This document shows positions 1 to 13,300 of a stretch of DNA of 64,000 bases, one piece after another. Made by a program: the position numbers and the translations under genes. The DNA is from Cephalopachus bancanus (taxonomy: Eukaryota; Chordata; Mammalia; Primates; Tarsiidae): NCBI GenBank assembly GCA_027257055.1, contig JAPVLO010000322.1, positions 186,001 to 250,000 of the forward strand. Direction: 5' to 3'. The notes under the pieces were generated by a model that was not told the DNA's origin, did not search any database, and saw only the letters and a list, made by a program, of their open reading frames with translations. Every line of letters starts with the position of its first letter. Within the stretch, counting starts at the first letter, position 1.

Positions 1-640
1 AGAAGAGACAAATCTCTGTCCTCAATGAGTTTGCCTTCTTCTCATGGGGAACACGCACAATAAAACATATTGCAACATTTATAACATAATGTCAACTATA
101 TTCATAGATGCTGTGAAATAAGATAAAGTGAGGTGGAGACACAGAGTGAGTGGGGGATTCGTGGCTATTTTAGATAGGCATCAGGAGAGTCCTCTTTGAG
201 GATGTGACATTTGAGCAAAGACCCAAATGGAGACAGGGAATCTGAAATCTGAGGTAAAACAGTTCCAGGCAAAAGGAACAGCAAATGCAAAGCCCTGAGT
301 CAGGGACATGCATGAAATACTGAAGGAATGTCAAGGAGGCTCTTGTGGCTGAGGGAGCAAAGCAGAAAGTTGGTTGGGGATGAAGCTGGAGAGATGGGTA
401 GGCCCCAGAGTTTAGGGTGACTGCACCTCTCGTGTGCCCTAGACTGCCTCAGAATAATTATTAGTATTGTCTCTTTTCACTATCAAAGGAGCCCAGGTTT
501 AGATAACAAATTAAATAGTCAGTCTGCATATAGGCCATGGTAAGCAGCTGACATTTTATTTCAAATGGTATGCAAATCGTGTGGACAGTTTTGAGTAGGA
601 AGTGACATGATCTGACTGGCATTTTAAAGGATCATGACCA
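1..640 (-). repeat. Ancient dispersed repeat (L2-type), window start
   Basis: TGACATTTGAGCAAAGACCC and GTCTTTGAGTAGGAAGTGACATG-type sequence near 580-630 recur at 9013-9076 and 39452-39512. Family assignment is uncertain. Confidence 0.45.
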
Positions 641-777
641 AGTCGTTGAAACACTCTTTCAGCTCCTACCACACACCCTCTTGGCTCTCTTCCACCTCCC
701 TGACTGTTCCTCTTTGGTCTTCCCTGATGGCTCTTTCTCTTTTACTCAACCTTTAAATCTTGGAGTTTCTCTTGACT

Positions 778-1302
778 AGTGGTTCTCAACTGGGGTGATT
801 TCTCCCCCAAGAGACATTTGGTATTATCTGGAGATATATATATATGTGTGTATTTTTTAGTCAGAGTCTCATTCTGTTGCCCAGTCTGGAGTACAGTGGT
901 ACGCTCATGGCCCCTGCAACCTCGACCTTCCAGGCTCAGGTGATCCTTCCACCCCAGCTTTCCAAGCAGCTGGAACCACAGGCATGGGCCACTATGCCAG
1001 GCTAATTTTTTTGATTTATTGTAGAGATGAGGTCTCACCATGTTGCTCAGGCCGGTCTCGAACCCGTGGGCTCAGGCAATCCTCTTGCCTCCACCTAGCA
1101 AAGTGCTGGGATTACAGGTTTGAGCCACGGCACCTGGCTATCTGGAAATATTTTTGATGGTCACGACTGGAGTGGCACTACTGGCATCTATGGGTAGAGG
1201 CCAGGGATGCTGCTAACTACCTATGATCTACAGAAGAATCCCACACAATAAAGAATTTTCTGGTCCAAATGTCCATAGTACCAAGGTTAAGAAATCCTGC
1301 AC
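778..1302 (+). mobile_element. hAT-Charlie non-autonomous element (MER20-like), split by Alu
   Basis: The left part (778-840) begins TAGTGGTTCTCAAC, the hAT terminal repeat, and the right part (1141-1302) ends GGTTAAGAAATCCTG. The block ACTACTGGCATCTATGGGTA is typical of this family. The inserted Alu is flanked by near-identical TATCTGGARATAT copies. Confidence 0.8.
843..1140 (-). mobile_element. Alu (inside MER20-like element)
   Basis: Full-length dimer, antisense: reads GAGTCTCATTCTGTTGCCCA at its start and GAGCCACGGCACCTGGC at its end. Confidence 0.9.
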
Positions 1303-1366
1303 CTGATGAGCACTAACCAGTAGAAATATCATGGGAGTCGCATATACAGTTAAAAATGTTCTAGTA

Positions 1367-1667
1367 GGCCAGGCTCGGTGGCTCAGCCTGTAATCCCATG
1401 CCTTGGGAGGCCGAGGGGAGTGAATTGCCTGAGCCCGTGGGTTCGAGATCCGCCTAAGCAACTTGGCGAGACCTCATTTTTACAATAAATCAAAAAAATT
1501 AGCCGGGCGTGGTAGCGCGCGCCTGTAGTTCCAGCTACTTGGAAGGCTGAGGCGGAAGGATCACCAGAGTCCAGCAGGTCGAGGCTGCAGTGGCCGGGAG
1601 AGGCCACTGCACTCCAGTCTGGGTGACAGAGTGAGACTCCAACTTAAAAAAATAAATAAATAAACAT
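1367..1667 (+). mobile_element. Alu
   Basis: Full-length, sense, starting GGCCAGGCTCGGTGGCTCAG; tail AAAAAAATAAATAAATAAA. Carries the lineage mark ACAATAAATCAAAAAAATTA in the middle. Confidence 0.92.
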
Positions 1668-2122
1668 TATTTTTAAAAAAATGTTCTAGTAGCCACATTC
1701 AAAACAAAAAATAAAAAGAAAACTAGTGAAGTTAATTTTACTAGTATATTTTATTTAATCCAATATGTATAAAATATTATCATTTCAATGTGTAATCATT
1801 ATGAAAATACCAATGAGATGGTTTACTTTTAAAAATTCTGTTGTATATTTCACACTTACTGCACACAGCAATTCAGACTGGTCATATTTCAAGTGTTAAT
1901 AGTCATATGGGACTCCTGCAATTGTATTGATGGCACAGCTGTAGGCTCAGTACTAAATAATATAGCCCAATGTATAAGGTAATAAAGCCTAGGGTTTGGC
2001 CCTGAAACTAAACTGCCTTATTGAATTCCAGTCCTTCCATCTACTGCCTGTTGACCTTGGGTTTACTCTACCTCTCTGTGCCTTTGTTTCTCATTTGCAA
2101 AGTGAGGATGATAATATTATTA

Positions 2123-2419
2123 CTTTTTTCTTTTGAGTAGGGGTCTCATTCTGTCGCCCAGGCTAGAGTACAGTGGCGCAATCATGGCTCATCACAGCCT
2201 CAACCTCCCAGGCTCAGGCAATCTTTCTGACTCAGCCTCCCTAGTAACTGGGACTACAGGTGCACATCTCCACACTCAGCTAATTTTTAAAGTTTTTTGT
2301 AGAGACAAGGTCTTTCTACATTGCCTAGGCTAGTCTCAAACTTCTAGGTTCAAGCAATCCTCCTGCCTTGGCTTCCCAAAATGCTAGGAATACAGGTGTG
2401 AGCCACCGTGCCCAGCCAA
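2123..2419 (-). mobile_element. Alu (older)
   Basis: Antisense full-length dimer, diverged; ends GAGCCACCGTGCCCAGCC. Confidence 0.88.
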
Positions 2420-3880
2420 TATTATTACTTTGTAGGGTTATGAAGGATTAAATGAGTTAATGCCTACAAAACATTTAGAACAGTTTCAGGTATTACAATA
2501 AGTGCTCACCAAATTTTAACTATTTAGTTAGGCTCCTCCTGTGTCTCCACCCACACTTTCTGAGTGATCCCATCTGCTCCCATAGCTTTAAATGCTATCT
2601 ATTACTTAATGACTTCCAAATTAAAAAACCCAGCTTAGACCTCTTTTCTGAATTCCACATCCCCTATTTAACTGTGCACTCTATTTTGATGACCCAAGAC
2701 ACCTCACATGAAATGTTCACCATGGAGCCCTTGACCTTCCCCTGCACATCTGTTCCTCTCCCAATTCTTGCTGTCTGAGTCAATTACACAGGGCAGATAT
2801 CTGGGAAATTTCCTTGCTTTCTGCTCTTTCAGGGAATGCATAGTGCATTGATTGTGCAAACTCTATGTTGGTTGAGGTTCCAGTGCACTGGCATGTGCCC
2901 ACAGAAGTGATGTGAGTGCTGAGGGCATCTGGAGTCTGTAGTCGTGGGTGGGGTGACCACCAGGGCTTTCTGGTACTGACTGCTCACAGCTGTTGTGTAT
3001 ATCAGTGTGTTCCAGCAAGTCTCTCTGTATGCGTTTGCATACTGTGTCTACAGACGTGTGATAAAGGGGGCCACAGGAATGTTTTTTCCCACCAAGTAAT
3101 CAAGTGTCCCCAAGCCAGTCTTGCCATGGAGATGAAAGTGCAGTTATTATCAGATGACCAACCCCTTCTTGCATTTGAAAGGATGGCTTCCCTCTGGGCC
3201 TGTCCTGCTGGGCAGGTAAAAAGGAAAAGATTTCTCTGGTGTCTGACCCATGGCACCAAGACCTCCTTCACCTCCTTCTCCTTGTCCAAGAACTCCACCT
3301 CTAGGATGCTTCCTATTCAGCTTCCTTTGGAGCCTGAGCGCTTCTCTGATATAATGGCCCATGAGGATGGCAGGCGAATCTCTGATAATTTTCCCTGAGT
3401 CCCCTTCCCTAGGGGACAGGGCAGCTGGAGCCCTCACTGTCAACAGTTTGGTCTGTTGTCAGAAAGAGGGTCTCCAGGAAGAGAAGATGGAAGGGTGTCT
3501 TCCCTTTTCTGTCCCTTCCCCAACTTTGAGGTCCTGCCATGGATTCTGGAAGGAGCTTTTCCCTGGCCTCTTGGTCGCCTAGGATAGCTTGACCTCTGGT
3601 GAACTGAGAACTGACTCCCAAGGACACCCTACCATCACCACCAAGTAAGGCCTTCAGGGATCTCAGCCAGAATCCAACCGTATGGTTGAGGCCACAACTT
3701 CAGCCATCTTTTTGGGGGGTGGCCGCAGCCCCCTCCCCCTCCCTTTCCTCCACATGCTACTTGTTTTGGGCCTCCATGGAAGGAACTGACAGTAAATTCT
3801 TGTCAAGGATCAGGCCACAGCTACCCAAACAAACCCCAACAAACCTGAGGTGTCTGCTGCCTCCAGAACTCCGAGAGGCA
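2420..3880. other. Upstream of HEYL, no gene seen
   Basis: Mostly unique DNA of ordinary composition. Open frames up to 160 codons overlap on both strands and show no domain or splice support. Confidence 0.6.
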
Positions 3881-4101
3881 GGAACGCGCGCGGGGTTGCC
3901 CCTCGCAGAAGCTGGGGCATCGGAGCGGCGCCTCCACAGGCCAGCAGCGCCCATGGCGAACCAGGGACAGACGGGGACCCCTGGTTTCCCCGCAGTACCT
4001 CCCAGGGCACCTGCCCAAGGCCACCCAGAGCGCGGCGGCCGAGACGGCGTAGCGGAGCCGGACCTCCCAGCCGTCGGTGGGGGCGGTGACCGCCCAGGGC
4101 C

Positions 4102-4109
4102 TTCCCACG
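4102..4109 (-). promoter_or_regulatory. CSL (RBPJ) site in the HEYL promoter
   Basis: The + strand reads TTCCCACG, so the - strand reads CGTGGGAA, an exact match to the CSL consensus YRTGGGAA. It lies about 200 bp before the ATG. HEYL is a direct Notch target (established), so a functional site here is expected. A further core, TGGGAA, occurs on the + strand at 4181. Confidence 0.6.
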
Positions 4110-4313
4110 GCTCGGCGGCGCGTCACCGCGGGGGCGAGGGGGCGCCGGGGCGCCCGGGGCTGCGGCGCAGGAAAGGGCCCTGGGAAAGGGCGGTGGCGGC
4201 GCCCCCGGGGCGGGGCGGGGCGGGGCCGGGCCGGGGCGGGGCGGGGCCCGACTTGCCGACCCGGAGCCTGAGCTGGAGCGGCGGGGCTGAGACCCAAGCA
4301 GTTTGCGCTCGCT

Positions 4314-4393
4314 ATGAAGCCTCCCAGGGAGCCCAGCGGCTCCGACGGCGAGTCCGACGGACCCATCGACGTCGGCCGCGAGGGCGAGCTGAG
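4314..4393 (+). CDS. HEYL: HEYL coding exon 1
   Basis: The exon starts at the ATG in the CpG island and encodes an acidic, Ser/Gly-rich N terminus ending GEL. It stops two bases into a serine codon before the donor GTAAGG at 4394. The ATG is preceded by a GC-rich leader with no upstream ATG in the last 60 bases. Confidence 0.95.
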
Positions 4394-7300
4394 GTAAGGC
4401 CGGAGTGGAGAGACTGAGCGCGCCGGGACAGCGGGGTTGGGAGCGCCCGACGGACTCACGGAGCACGCGGACCCGTCCTCGGGTGCGGCAGGTGCAGGTG
4501 TGCGCGGTGGCCGCAGGTGTCGGCGTGCGGGGGCGTGTGCAGGGCGCGCCGTTACTCGTGCAAGTGCCTGGGATTCTGCGTGCCCTCGGCCGGTTAGGGC
4601 TCCGGTGGCCTCTATCTGATGCTGGAGTGGAGGAGAGTTGGCTCGGGGATCTGATGGCCCGTTGAAGTGCCCTAGGGCAGGCCGTTGGTGAGTTTTCCTT
4701 GGGAAACCTTCTTAGGCTGTTGGTACCATCCGCCCTGTCGGAATCTAACTGCAGAATAACCGTCCTTTCCCAGTTTTACCCTAGTCTGGATGTAGTTTTC
4801 ATGTAGTCCACGGGAAATTTCAGAGAGAAAAAACTGTTTCCTCCTTTGAGCAAATTGGACTTTGGAATTAGGATTTTGGTATTGAAGAAAACAATAGCCA
4901 GCTTGCAAGGGTCTAAGCTCCAATTCCAGTGCTCTTCCTACGCACCACCCTGCTGCCAGCGTCTTTTAGCTCTTAGTAGATATCCTGACCTGCTTCAAAC
5001 CTGTAGAACAAGCTACATGGGTATAGTTCTGCTACCTCTCAGTTCTGTGAACTCTCTAAGCTTCAGCTTTCTCATCTGTAAAATGGACATAAATAATAGA
5101 ACCAACTTCATAGGTGCTCTGGGAAAATCAAATGAGGGAATGTATGTTAAGGGCATAGCATAGGGCCTAATGCATAGCAAATGCTTAGTGTTGGGCACAC
5201 ACCATGTGATACCTAAAGCCCTGGAAGAGATACAGGGACTGATTGAGAGTCTGCGGGTCTGGGTCCTAGCCCTAAATATGCCACCAACTCACCGTGTGGC
5301 CTTGAGCTGTTGACTTCCCTGTCTGAGCCCGTTTCCTCATCAGGAAAATAAAGGAGGACAGGAATGGAAAAGAAAACGCCATCTCATCTCTCTTGGCTCA
5401 TCCAAACCTGACTCTCTAGAATAGTCAGGGGGGATTCAGTTAATTCTTAGAGATGTTTCTGAGGACATTTCATAATTTCAATGCTTTCCAGTTTTCTGAG
5501 ACCAGGGGATCCTGCCTCAATCACAAACCCCAGCAAAATATCACCAGCTGGCAATTATCCATAGCTTGTAATAGGGGTAGGGCAATAGCTATCTCTCTTG
5601 CAGCCTGTATATTAGGTTTGGTGGTGTCTAGTACAATTTCCTATGCCATCATATTAGCCTTTCTAAATTGTTGAACAGAAAATACTATTTAGAGAAGGAA
5701 TTATCTGAGTCTGTACCTGCTGGGGACAAAGGAAGAACCCAGTACCATGTGGTGGTGGTGGAAGGGGATCTCAAATTCAGTGTCACTGGGTCTTCATACA
5801 TCAGAGTGCAAAATTGATGCCAGAGAGCTAGGCTGATCAGAGCCAGCTTTTGTCTTCCACAAGTTTACAGCCCAGTCAGTGACCTGCCAGGTCACACAAA
5901 GACTATGGACAGGATGGAAAAGAGACAGACTGTGGACTGTGAGGACACCCAAGCAAAGGGAGATCACTCACAACCAAAGATGGCATGGAGGGCTTCTTGA
6001 AGGTGGCAGCAACTGGGCAACTGCCCAAATGGAGGCCTAAAAGATCAATGGGCAGTTTTTTCCTATATGTATAACATTTCCTACATGTACAGAGCCCATT
6101 TTTAGAGATTGTTCTTAGAGGACCAGATCCCTTTGAGGAGAGAAAGCAGTTGGACATCTGGCAGAGGTTGACTTATAGATGCCTCTTTGTAGCACTTACC
6201 CAGAGGCCCTCCCCCCAGCAGACATCAATGCTTCAATTCAGGGAGTGCTGAACGATGCCTGCTGTGGCCCAGACCCTCCAGACCCTGGGCTAGGCATAGG
6301 GGGGCCAGATGTATCCTGCTCTGCCTCTGCCCTCAGGGAACACTCAGGGAAGAAGAGCCTCATGTACAAAGAAAGCCAGATAAACAGTGACAGGGGCCAC
6401 AGCACTGGGATAGCCAGTTTCCCTGGGTCAGAGGCAAGGAGCAAATCGCCCACACTCAGAGACATGAAAATAAAGAGCAGGGTGTGCTCCATTGTCACTG
6501 CCTGGTGGTGGTATCCTGCCACATCTGTGAGACTCACGCACAGAGCTCCCACCTAAACCTGGCCCCCTGACACATGCTGGGTCCAAACAGAATATAGGCT
6601 TTCCCTTCTCCCTCAGCAAACATCTCATGAGCACCTGTTACATGATCAGGCACTGGATCAGGACAGTTCCTACATGACTTAAGGCACATGGTGATAGCTT
6701 TTGAGGTCAGATAGACCTGGGTTTGACTTTTACCACTACTAACTTGAGCAAGTGACTTTACTCCTTTCAGACCCTCAGTAATCTCCCTTTCAAAATAAGA
6801 ATGCTAAACCTGCCTCACAGGAGGAGGCTTTGATGAAGTAATGTACTTAAAGCACACAGCTCCCTGCTTCAGCACAAGGTAACTTCCAAAAAAAAAAATT
6901 ACTGCTGCCAAAGGTGTCATTCAGTTGGGGACACCATATTCATGAGACAGCATGGTCTAGTGGCAAGACTGGGCTTACTAGCATGATTCTTAACTCTCTG
7001 TCTCTGTCACCCCACCTGTAAGATAATTATCTTTCCTAAATGTGAAATGGTCCAAATAATGCTTAACTCACAGAGCTGTTGTGAAATAAATGAGACAAAT
7101 GGATGTGAAAGTGCTAGAACAGAAAGTCCTGGCTCTGAGATGTAGCTGATGGGATGGCCAGTCTATGGAGTGCACTGGAGCTCACAAGAGCACTGAATGA
7201 AAATCCAATAGATCTGGTTCTAGTTCTGGATTTTTCTCTAATTTGCTGCGTGGCCTAAGGAAGATCCCTTCCCCTCTCTGAGTTTCCTTGTTTTACAAAT

Positions 7301-10300
7301 GGGCTTAATGCTCTCTGAGATCCCTTCATTTGGGACATTGTGATTCTCCCTTTGGTTGATGCAAAATGAGTGGGCTCATCTGCAAGGGTTCCATGGGGCA
7401 GTTCCCAGGGGAAGTCAGCACTCAGGGTGGTCAGGACCACCTGGAAAGCTCCCCTATCACACACCCAAGAAACCACCTTGGAATTCTGGCTGGAGGCCAC
7501 TAGAAGTCCATGGAAAAGATCATGATGGTCAACATATCTTCTCTGGGTCCATACAAATCTGCCTTATTTTCAGACTCTCAGACGAGAAGCTCCCAGGCTT
7601 CTTCCCACTGTCAGGGCCAGATCACAGACTGGAAGGGAGCTCTGGCTGGACTCTTGGGAGCTTTAAGGAAAAGGGGACTGGAGGGCTATTCAGACAGACA
7701 GGAAGAAGGAATTAGAAGGGAAACAATGCTGGATGTGGAGCCAGAAGACATGAATTCCCTGCTGGCTTTGCTCCTTAATAGCTGTGTAGGCTGGACAAGC
7801 TGCTTTAGCTCCCTGAGGCTCAGCATCCTCATCTGTAAAATGGGGCTTTTGTAAGGCTCAAAAGAGGAAAATATATGTAGTGAGTGATAAGAAAACTGTA
7901 AAGCGAGGTTTGTCTGTAAGATATAGAGGAGGGGGGATAATAAGGCAGAGAAAAGCTGATCAGGAGACTGGAAAAAGGGGTGGCAGAGCTGCCTTGCCCT
8001 GAAATGGGTGCGTCAGCCTCCAACAGATGGTCCCAGGGGAGGGATCAGATCGAGAGGCAGTGACGTGCGCAAGGCTAACCCAATACCCCAAGAGATGCTT
8101 TATCCAGCTGGGGGGAACAAAGGCCATGTTTCTTAGTATACCTTGGCTCTTGGAGCTTGTCCCCAGTGAACCAGCAAAGCTTTGTAAACAAGCTGCCCTA
8201 CAGATCTCAAGATCTGGCCATCTGAGCCCTGGACCTAGCTTGCTGGGCCTTCCCTCCCAGGAGCTATTTACAGGCCTTTTACCAGTTAGGCATGTTCAGA
8301 TGTTTGAGTGGGAGATATCCTTTTCCAGATGTGTCTGGTCAAAGCTAGGGGCAGCGGAAGGATTTGACAAATGCTATCTGGTCTCTTCAGCAACCATCTC
8401 TCTTTGAGCAGTTGATGAAAATGACTCAACCTCAAATGCCAAAAGAGTAGTCCCATGGGCAGGGACACCTTTAGTAAGCCACATATGCTCCCATTTCACA
8501 AAGGCCTAGGATGTAGGTTTTATGGTGCTCACCTCTCTGTTTCTGGGGATGCCAAAGACAAGGGTGAGTTCTGGTGCATTCCAAGCTTTTGCTGAGTACT
8601 GGGCTACAATAGTGAATGAAATAGACATGATTCATGGCTTCATAGAGCTTATGGGTTTGTTAGAGAGATGGACATCAATCAAATAGCCATAAAAATATAA
8701 AACAGCAAACTGGCATAAATGCTGTAAACAGAGGATGCTAGGAGAAAGTCGAGCAGGGAACACTTAATGGGAGGGGAGATATCAGAAAAGGTTCCTCAGG
8801 CAAGTGACATTTGAATTGAGATCTGAAGGATGGTAGAAGTTACTGGGCAAAGGGGCTGGGGCTTGGGTTGGGCAAATGGGGTGGCCTAGAGAGTTAGTGT
8901 ATTCACAGGCTGGAGCACACAGAATAAGAGTTGAGTCTGGGAGGTAACAGGGGCTAGCAGGGCCACCTGAAGGATGGTGGCCTTGATCCTAAAAGCATTG
9001 GGGAGCCATTGAGGAGTTCTGAGAGATTGACAAGATCAGATTTGCATTTAAACGATCACTCTGCCTGCGGTGTGGAGATAGGCTTGTAGCTAGTAAAATG
9101 GGGTGCACAGGGACCCACCAAGAGACTCCTGTGGCCATTCAGGTGGATGATGATAGAGCCTTGGGACTGAGGGGGGGGGTGATGAGGAGGACAGACATGG
9201 GATGGGCAGGGTTTGATGAGGTGGAAGTGAGGAGGAGGAGGAATCAAAGAAAGCATCAGGTTTCTGCCTTGCAGAACTGGAAGCTGGGGTGCATTCACTA
9301 AAATGGGGAAGCCCCAGGAGACGAGGAGCAGGTGTGGGGTGAAGGCCAGCTCACGGGTTCCTGTTCAGATGTGTGGCGTCTTACATTCCAAAATGTAGGG
9401 GAGCCACTTTGTTTGCGGTGTCCACACCAGAGTTGAGCAGCGTCTGGAGGGCTGGGGCCTGGCTGAGGGCACCCAGCATCTGCCCTGAGCCTGAACAGGG
9501 CCTCAGAAGTGTTGGCCAAGTGAATACCTCAGTGGGACCTCGCGAGTCCCCGCCATTCTAAGAGAGCTTCTGAGCAGAAAACGTTAAGAGAGTTAGCAGT
9601 TGGGCTGGAGATTTATTTTGGCTGAAGTCTGGGCAGGAAAAGCCCCGGGCTGAGCCTCTTCCCTGTGATGGGAGCGCCTGGGGTGTGGGCAAACATCCGT
9701 CATTCAGCCGAGCTGCAGAGGGAAGGCGCGGGGTGGGAGCGGAGGACGAGGTTAGCGGGGACTGGGCCTTCTGGGAGGCCAGGGCAGTGTCCCCGAGCAT
9801 CCGAGAGGGGCCTGTGACCCAGATGCCGCCTCCCCCTCGCCCCCGGCCGAGCCGCGTGGGAGGAGGCGGCAGCTGCAGGCCGGGCGGAGGGCGGGCGGCC
9901 GGCGCGCCCGGCCCGTGGGAAGCGGCGGCATCTGCGCTTTCCACGCTCGTTCCCAGCGGCTCCCTGTGAAACCCAACCCGCCCGGCCCGGCCCCACCGCC
10001 GCCGGCCCGTGCCCTCGCCCGCCCCGCCCCCGGGATCGGGTTGCAGGAGCCTGAGGGCTGCGCGGGTGCGCGGGTCCTCGACGGCGGCCGCGAGGGACTA
10101 GGGACGAGGCCCAGGAGGTCAAGGCCAAGCGCCCAGTCCCGCCCCCCTCCCGCCAAGGCCTCGCAGAGTGCCCGAGAAATGAGCCCCCAGAGAGAAGGGG
10201 AGAGCAAGCGCCCCCTCCCACAGCCGCTGCGGCTCCTCCCGGCCTCGGCCTCTGAGGTCAGCCCAGGCCAGGGAGATGGTCCTCAGCTCTGAAAAACCAG

Positions 10301-13300
10301 CCTTTCTCTCTGCAGCCAGATGGCCAGGCCGCTGTCCACCCCCAGCCCTTCGCAGATGCAAGCCAGGAAGAAGCGCAGAGGGGTGAGTGTCTACCTCAGT
10401 GAGTTGCCCAACAAAGGGCTGTCCTGAATCCCTGGCAGCCTGGCCTGAAACCCTGGGCAGGACCTTCACCCCAAAGCTAATTGCCTGGGTTCAAGTCCCA
10501 GCTCTGCCAGGAGTGGGCAGGGTGACTTTGGGCAAGCCACTTAACAGCTCTGGGCCTCATTTCCTCCTTTGTGTAACTGGAAAAACCACAGTGCCTACCT
10601 CAAAGGGCTGTTTTGAAGATTAAGTGAATTAACATAACGCTCTGAACAATAGCTGACACACAATAGGCTGTTATTATTGTTTGCTCCAGCCTCCCCCTCC
10701 CCATCTTCTGTCTGTTCTCTGAGCCCAGAACCTCCTCTTCTCTCAGTGTGCTGGGGTGGGGGTGGGGGACAGAAGAAGGAGGCTCCCCAGTTTGCTGCTG
10801 TCCATCTGTCCATCTTATCCAGACCCACTTTCTGCCCCAGGTTGCAGCTGTGCTTCCGCTCTGGGAGTCCAGACTCCTGTGGTCTGGCAGAGACCAGCCT
10901 TTCACTCACTGTCCCTAATCCCTTAGACAGTCCACTTCCTTCCAGCCTTCATTTTCTTTATCTGTAAAATGGGGTCAATGTCTGTCCTGCTCCCTGTGTC
11001 CTGTTATCAGTATGGTGAGGGCAAGACGAGATTATGTGAGCGAAAGGCCTCTGCAGCCGGAGGGAGCAATCCCTAGGACTCTCAAACCTCCTCGTGGCCC
11101 TGCAACTGAAGGGGTGCTGCTGATCCACTCAGGGCCTCCAGGGCCTGTTCCAGAGCTGTGGCTGGTGTCCCATTCTGATTGGTTGTACCTTGCTGTACCA
11201 ATGGTTTAACATTTTGAATATCACTCCTGCAGACCAAGACAAGAGATCTGAGTTCTACTTCCAGCTCTGTGCTTTCTTGCCATGTGATCTTAAGCAAATC
11301 ACTGTCCTTCTCTGTGCCTTGGTTTCCTCCTTCATAAAGAAAGAATAGACTTATCTCTCTCACAGAAATATTGTGAGGGAAAAATTAAGTCCACATCCAT
11401 CAAGGCACATTGGAAACTGTAATGGAGAGCCTATCTGTAACTTCTTGTCATGTTTTAGATCATAGAGAAACGGCGCCGAGACCGCATCAACAGCAGCCTT
11501 TCCGAATTGCGGCGTTTGGTCCCCACTGCTTTTGAGAAACAGGTATGTAACATTGCTGATTGTGCTAGAGGAAATGCTGTGTGGGTGACCGACAAGGTTC
11601 ATTTCTCATGCCATCTCTTATTGATTGGTAGAGGCTGCTTGAGGTGCTGTGATCATTTACCAATATCTGTCACTGGCCGGAGGATTAAAAGAATGGCAAT
11701 TTATACTTAGTGAGGTGTATCAATTGTTGTAGCGTTATGTCCATGGTCCTACCTAATTAACTCCTCAAAATGATCCTGAAGGGTAGGGATTATTATGTCT
11801 ATTGCACAAGTAAGGAAACTAAAGCACAGAGAGGTGAAAACTTATATTAGATCACCCAACTAGTAAATAGCAGAGCAGAATTGGAGCACATTACAAAATA
11901 ATGGAACTGTAGCTTTAAAAAGACTTCTAGACAAAAGGAAATTTTGTCTACACAAAACTTCTCTGTACGCTTAGGGATTTCAAAATTGGGAAACCAGCCG
12001 GGCACAGTGGCTCAAGCCTACTTTGGGAGACCGAGGCAAAAAGATTGCCTAGGCTCAGGGGTTCGAGACCAACTTGGACAATGTGATTCTAAAACCCCCT
12101 ATTCCGCATCTGACTATTTGAAAGTGGATCCAGCTGCTCAGGGAGTGAGCACTCTGTCATTGAATATGTTAAGGTAGAGAGAGGCTCCAGTGGTGAATCA
12201 GACAGTTGAGTCAGATAGCCTCAAAGAATCTCACCCTATGCTCCAAGTCACAGGTCACAGATCATCTGCCTTCCCTTGTGGTGGTGAGAACAATTCAGTC
12301 ATTCCACAGATGCTCAGTAAAATCTTCACAGGACCAGCCATGAACTAGGCATGGTATCTGCCCTCAAGGGACTCAGATGGAGAGTCTGATCTTCAGGTTT
12401 CACCTGGATGGCCAGGTGATGCTGGAGGCTTAGGAAACATTTCCCAAGAGCAAGAATAAAGGAAGAACTAGTGCTTTGGGGATAAGATGATGAGCTAGAT
12501 CTTGGGCACCCTGAGTCTGAAGTTGGATGCCAGGTAGAGCTGATCTTGGAGGCATTATGGTGATGATGGATGAAGCTATGGAAGCAGACGAGCCCCTCTG
12601 GGAAGAGCAGCAACGTGAAAAGAGAAGTAAGTCAACATCCACTAAGGATACCAGCTTCTTAAAGGACAGAAAGCAAGAGGCTAGGTGAAGAGAACCCATT
12701 AAAAGTGGTGCCATGGAAGTCAAGGGAGGAGGCATTTCAGGAAGGTCATTCAGCAGCAGTACAGTGGACACTGGACTGAAAGGAGAACTGAAGAGAATAT
12801 TCTAGATGTGGAGTCCTTGGCCCAAGAACATGCCTATTTCCAGGCAGTGTCTGAGTGGGAGGAGGGTGGAAAAGTCAAGACAGTGACTGCTGATGACACC
12901 ATACAGGGACAGGGGTAGCTGGAGGCTTTGCTTTTCTTCTTCTGTACTTGCAGGGCTCTTCCAAGCTGGAGAAAGCTGAGGTCTTGCAGATGACGGTGGA
13001 TCACCTGAAAATGCTCCATGCCACTGGTGGGACAGGTACCAAATGGTCTTCTCTCTCAAGAGTCATTCATACAACAAATCGGTTGAGTCTGGGCCCTGGG
13101 GATACACTAGAGAAAAAGCAGACATGGTGCCCTCCCTCGGGAGATCCGTATATGGAGGGGTTAAAGCTGACTCAGCTGGAACATTTGCAGAACTTATCTT
13201 TCTTCTTCTTTCAGCCTCTCCCTCTATACCTTTGGTGTCTTCATTTGTCTCAACCCTTTCCTCAACTCATTTCCTTCTAGTCGTAGACCTTGAAGATTTC

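Larger units (their letters stand above)
3880..4620 (+). promoter_or_regulatory. HEYL: HEYL promoter CpG island
   Basis: Dense CpG and GC from about 3.88 kb, ending soon after exon 1. A run of GGGGCGGGG-type Sp1 boxes lies at 4198-4247, immediately upstream of the 5' UTR, with no TATA box in view. The transcription start is probably 4240-4260. Confidence 0.85.

Noticed and set aside
3686..4466. Open frames of 212-243 codons over the HEYL CpG island, both strands
   Set aside because: Stop codons are rare in GC-rich DNA; the translations are Arg/Pro/Gly-rich with no domain, and they overlap the real exon 1 in other frames.
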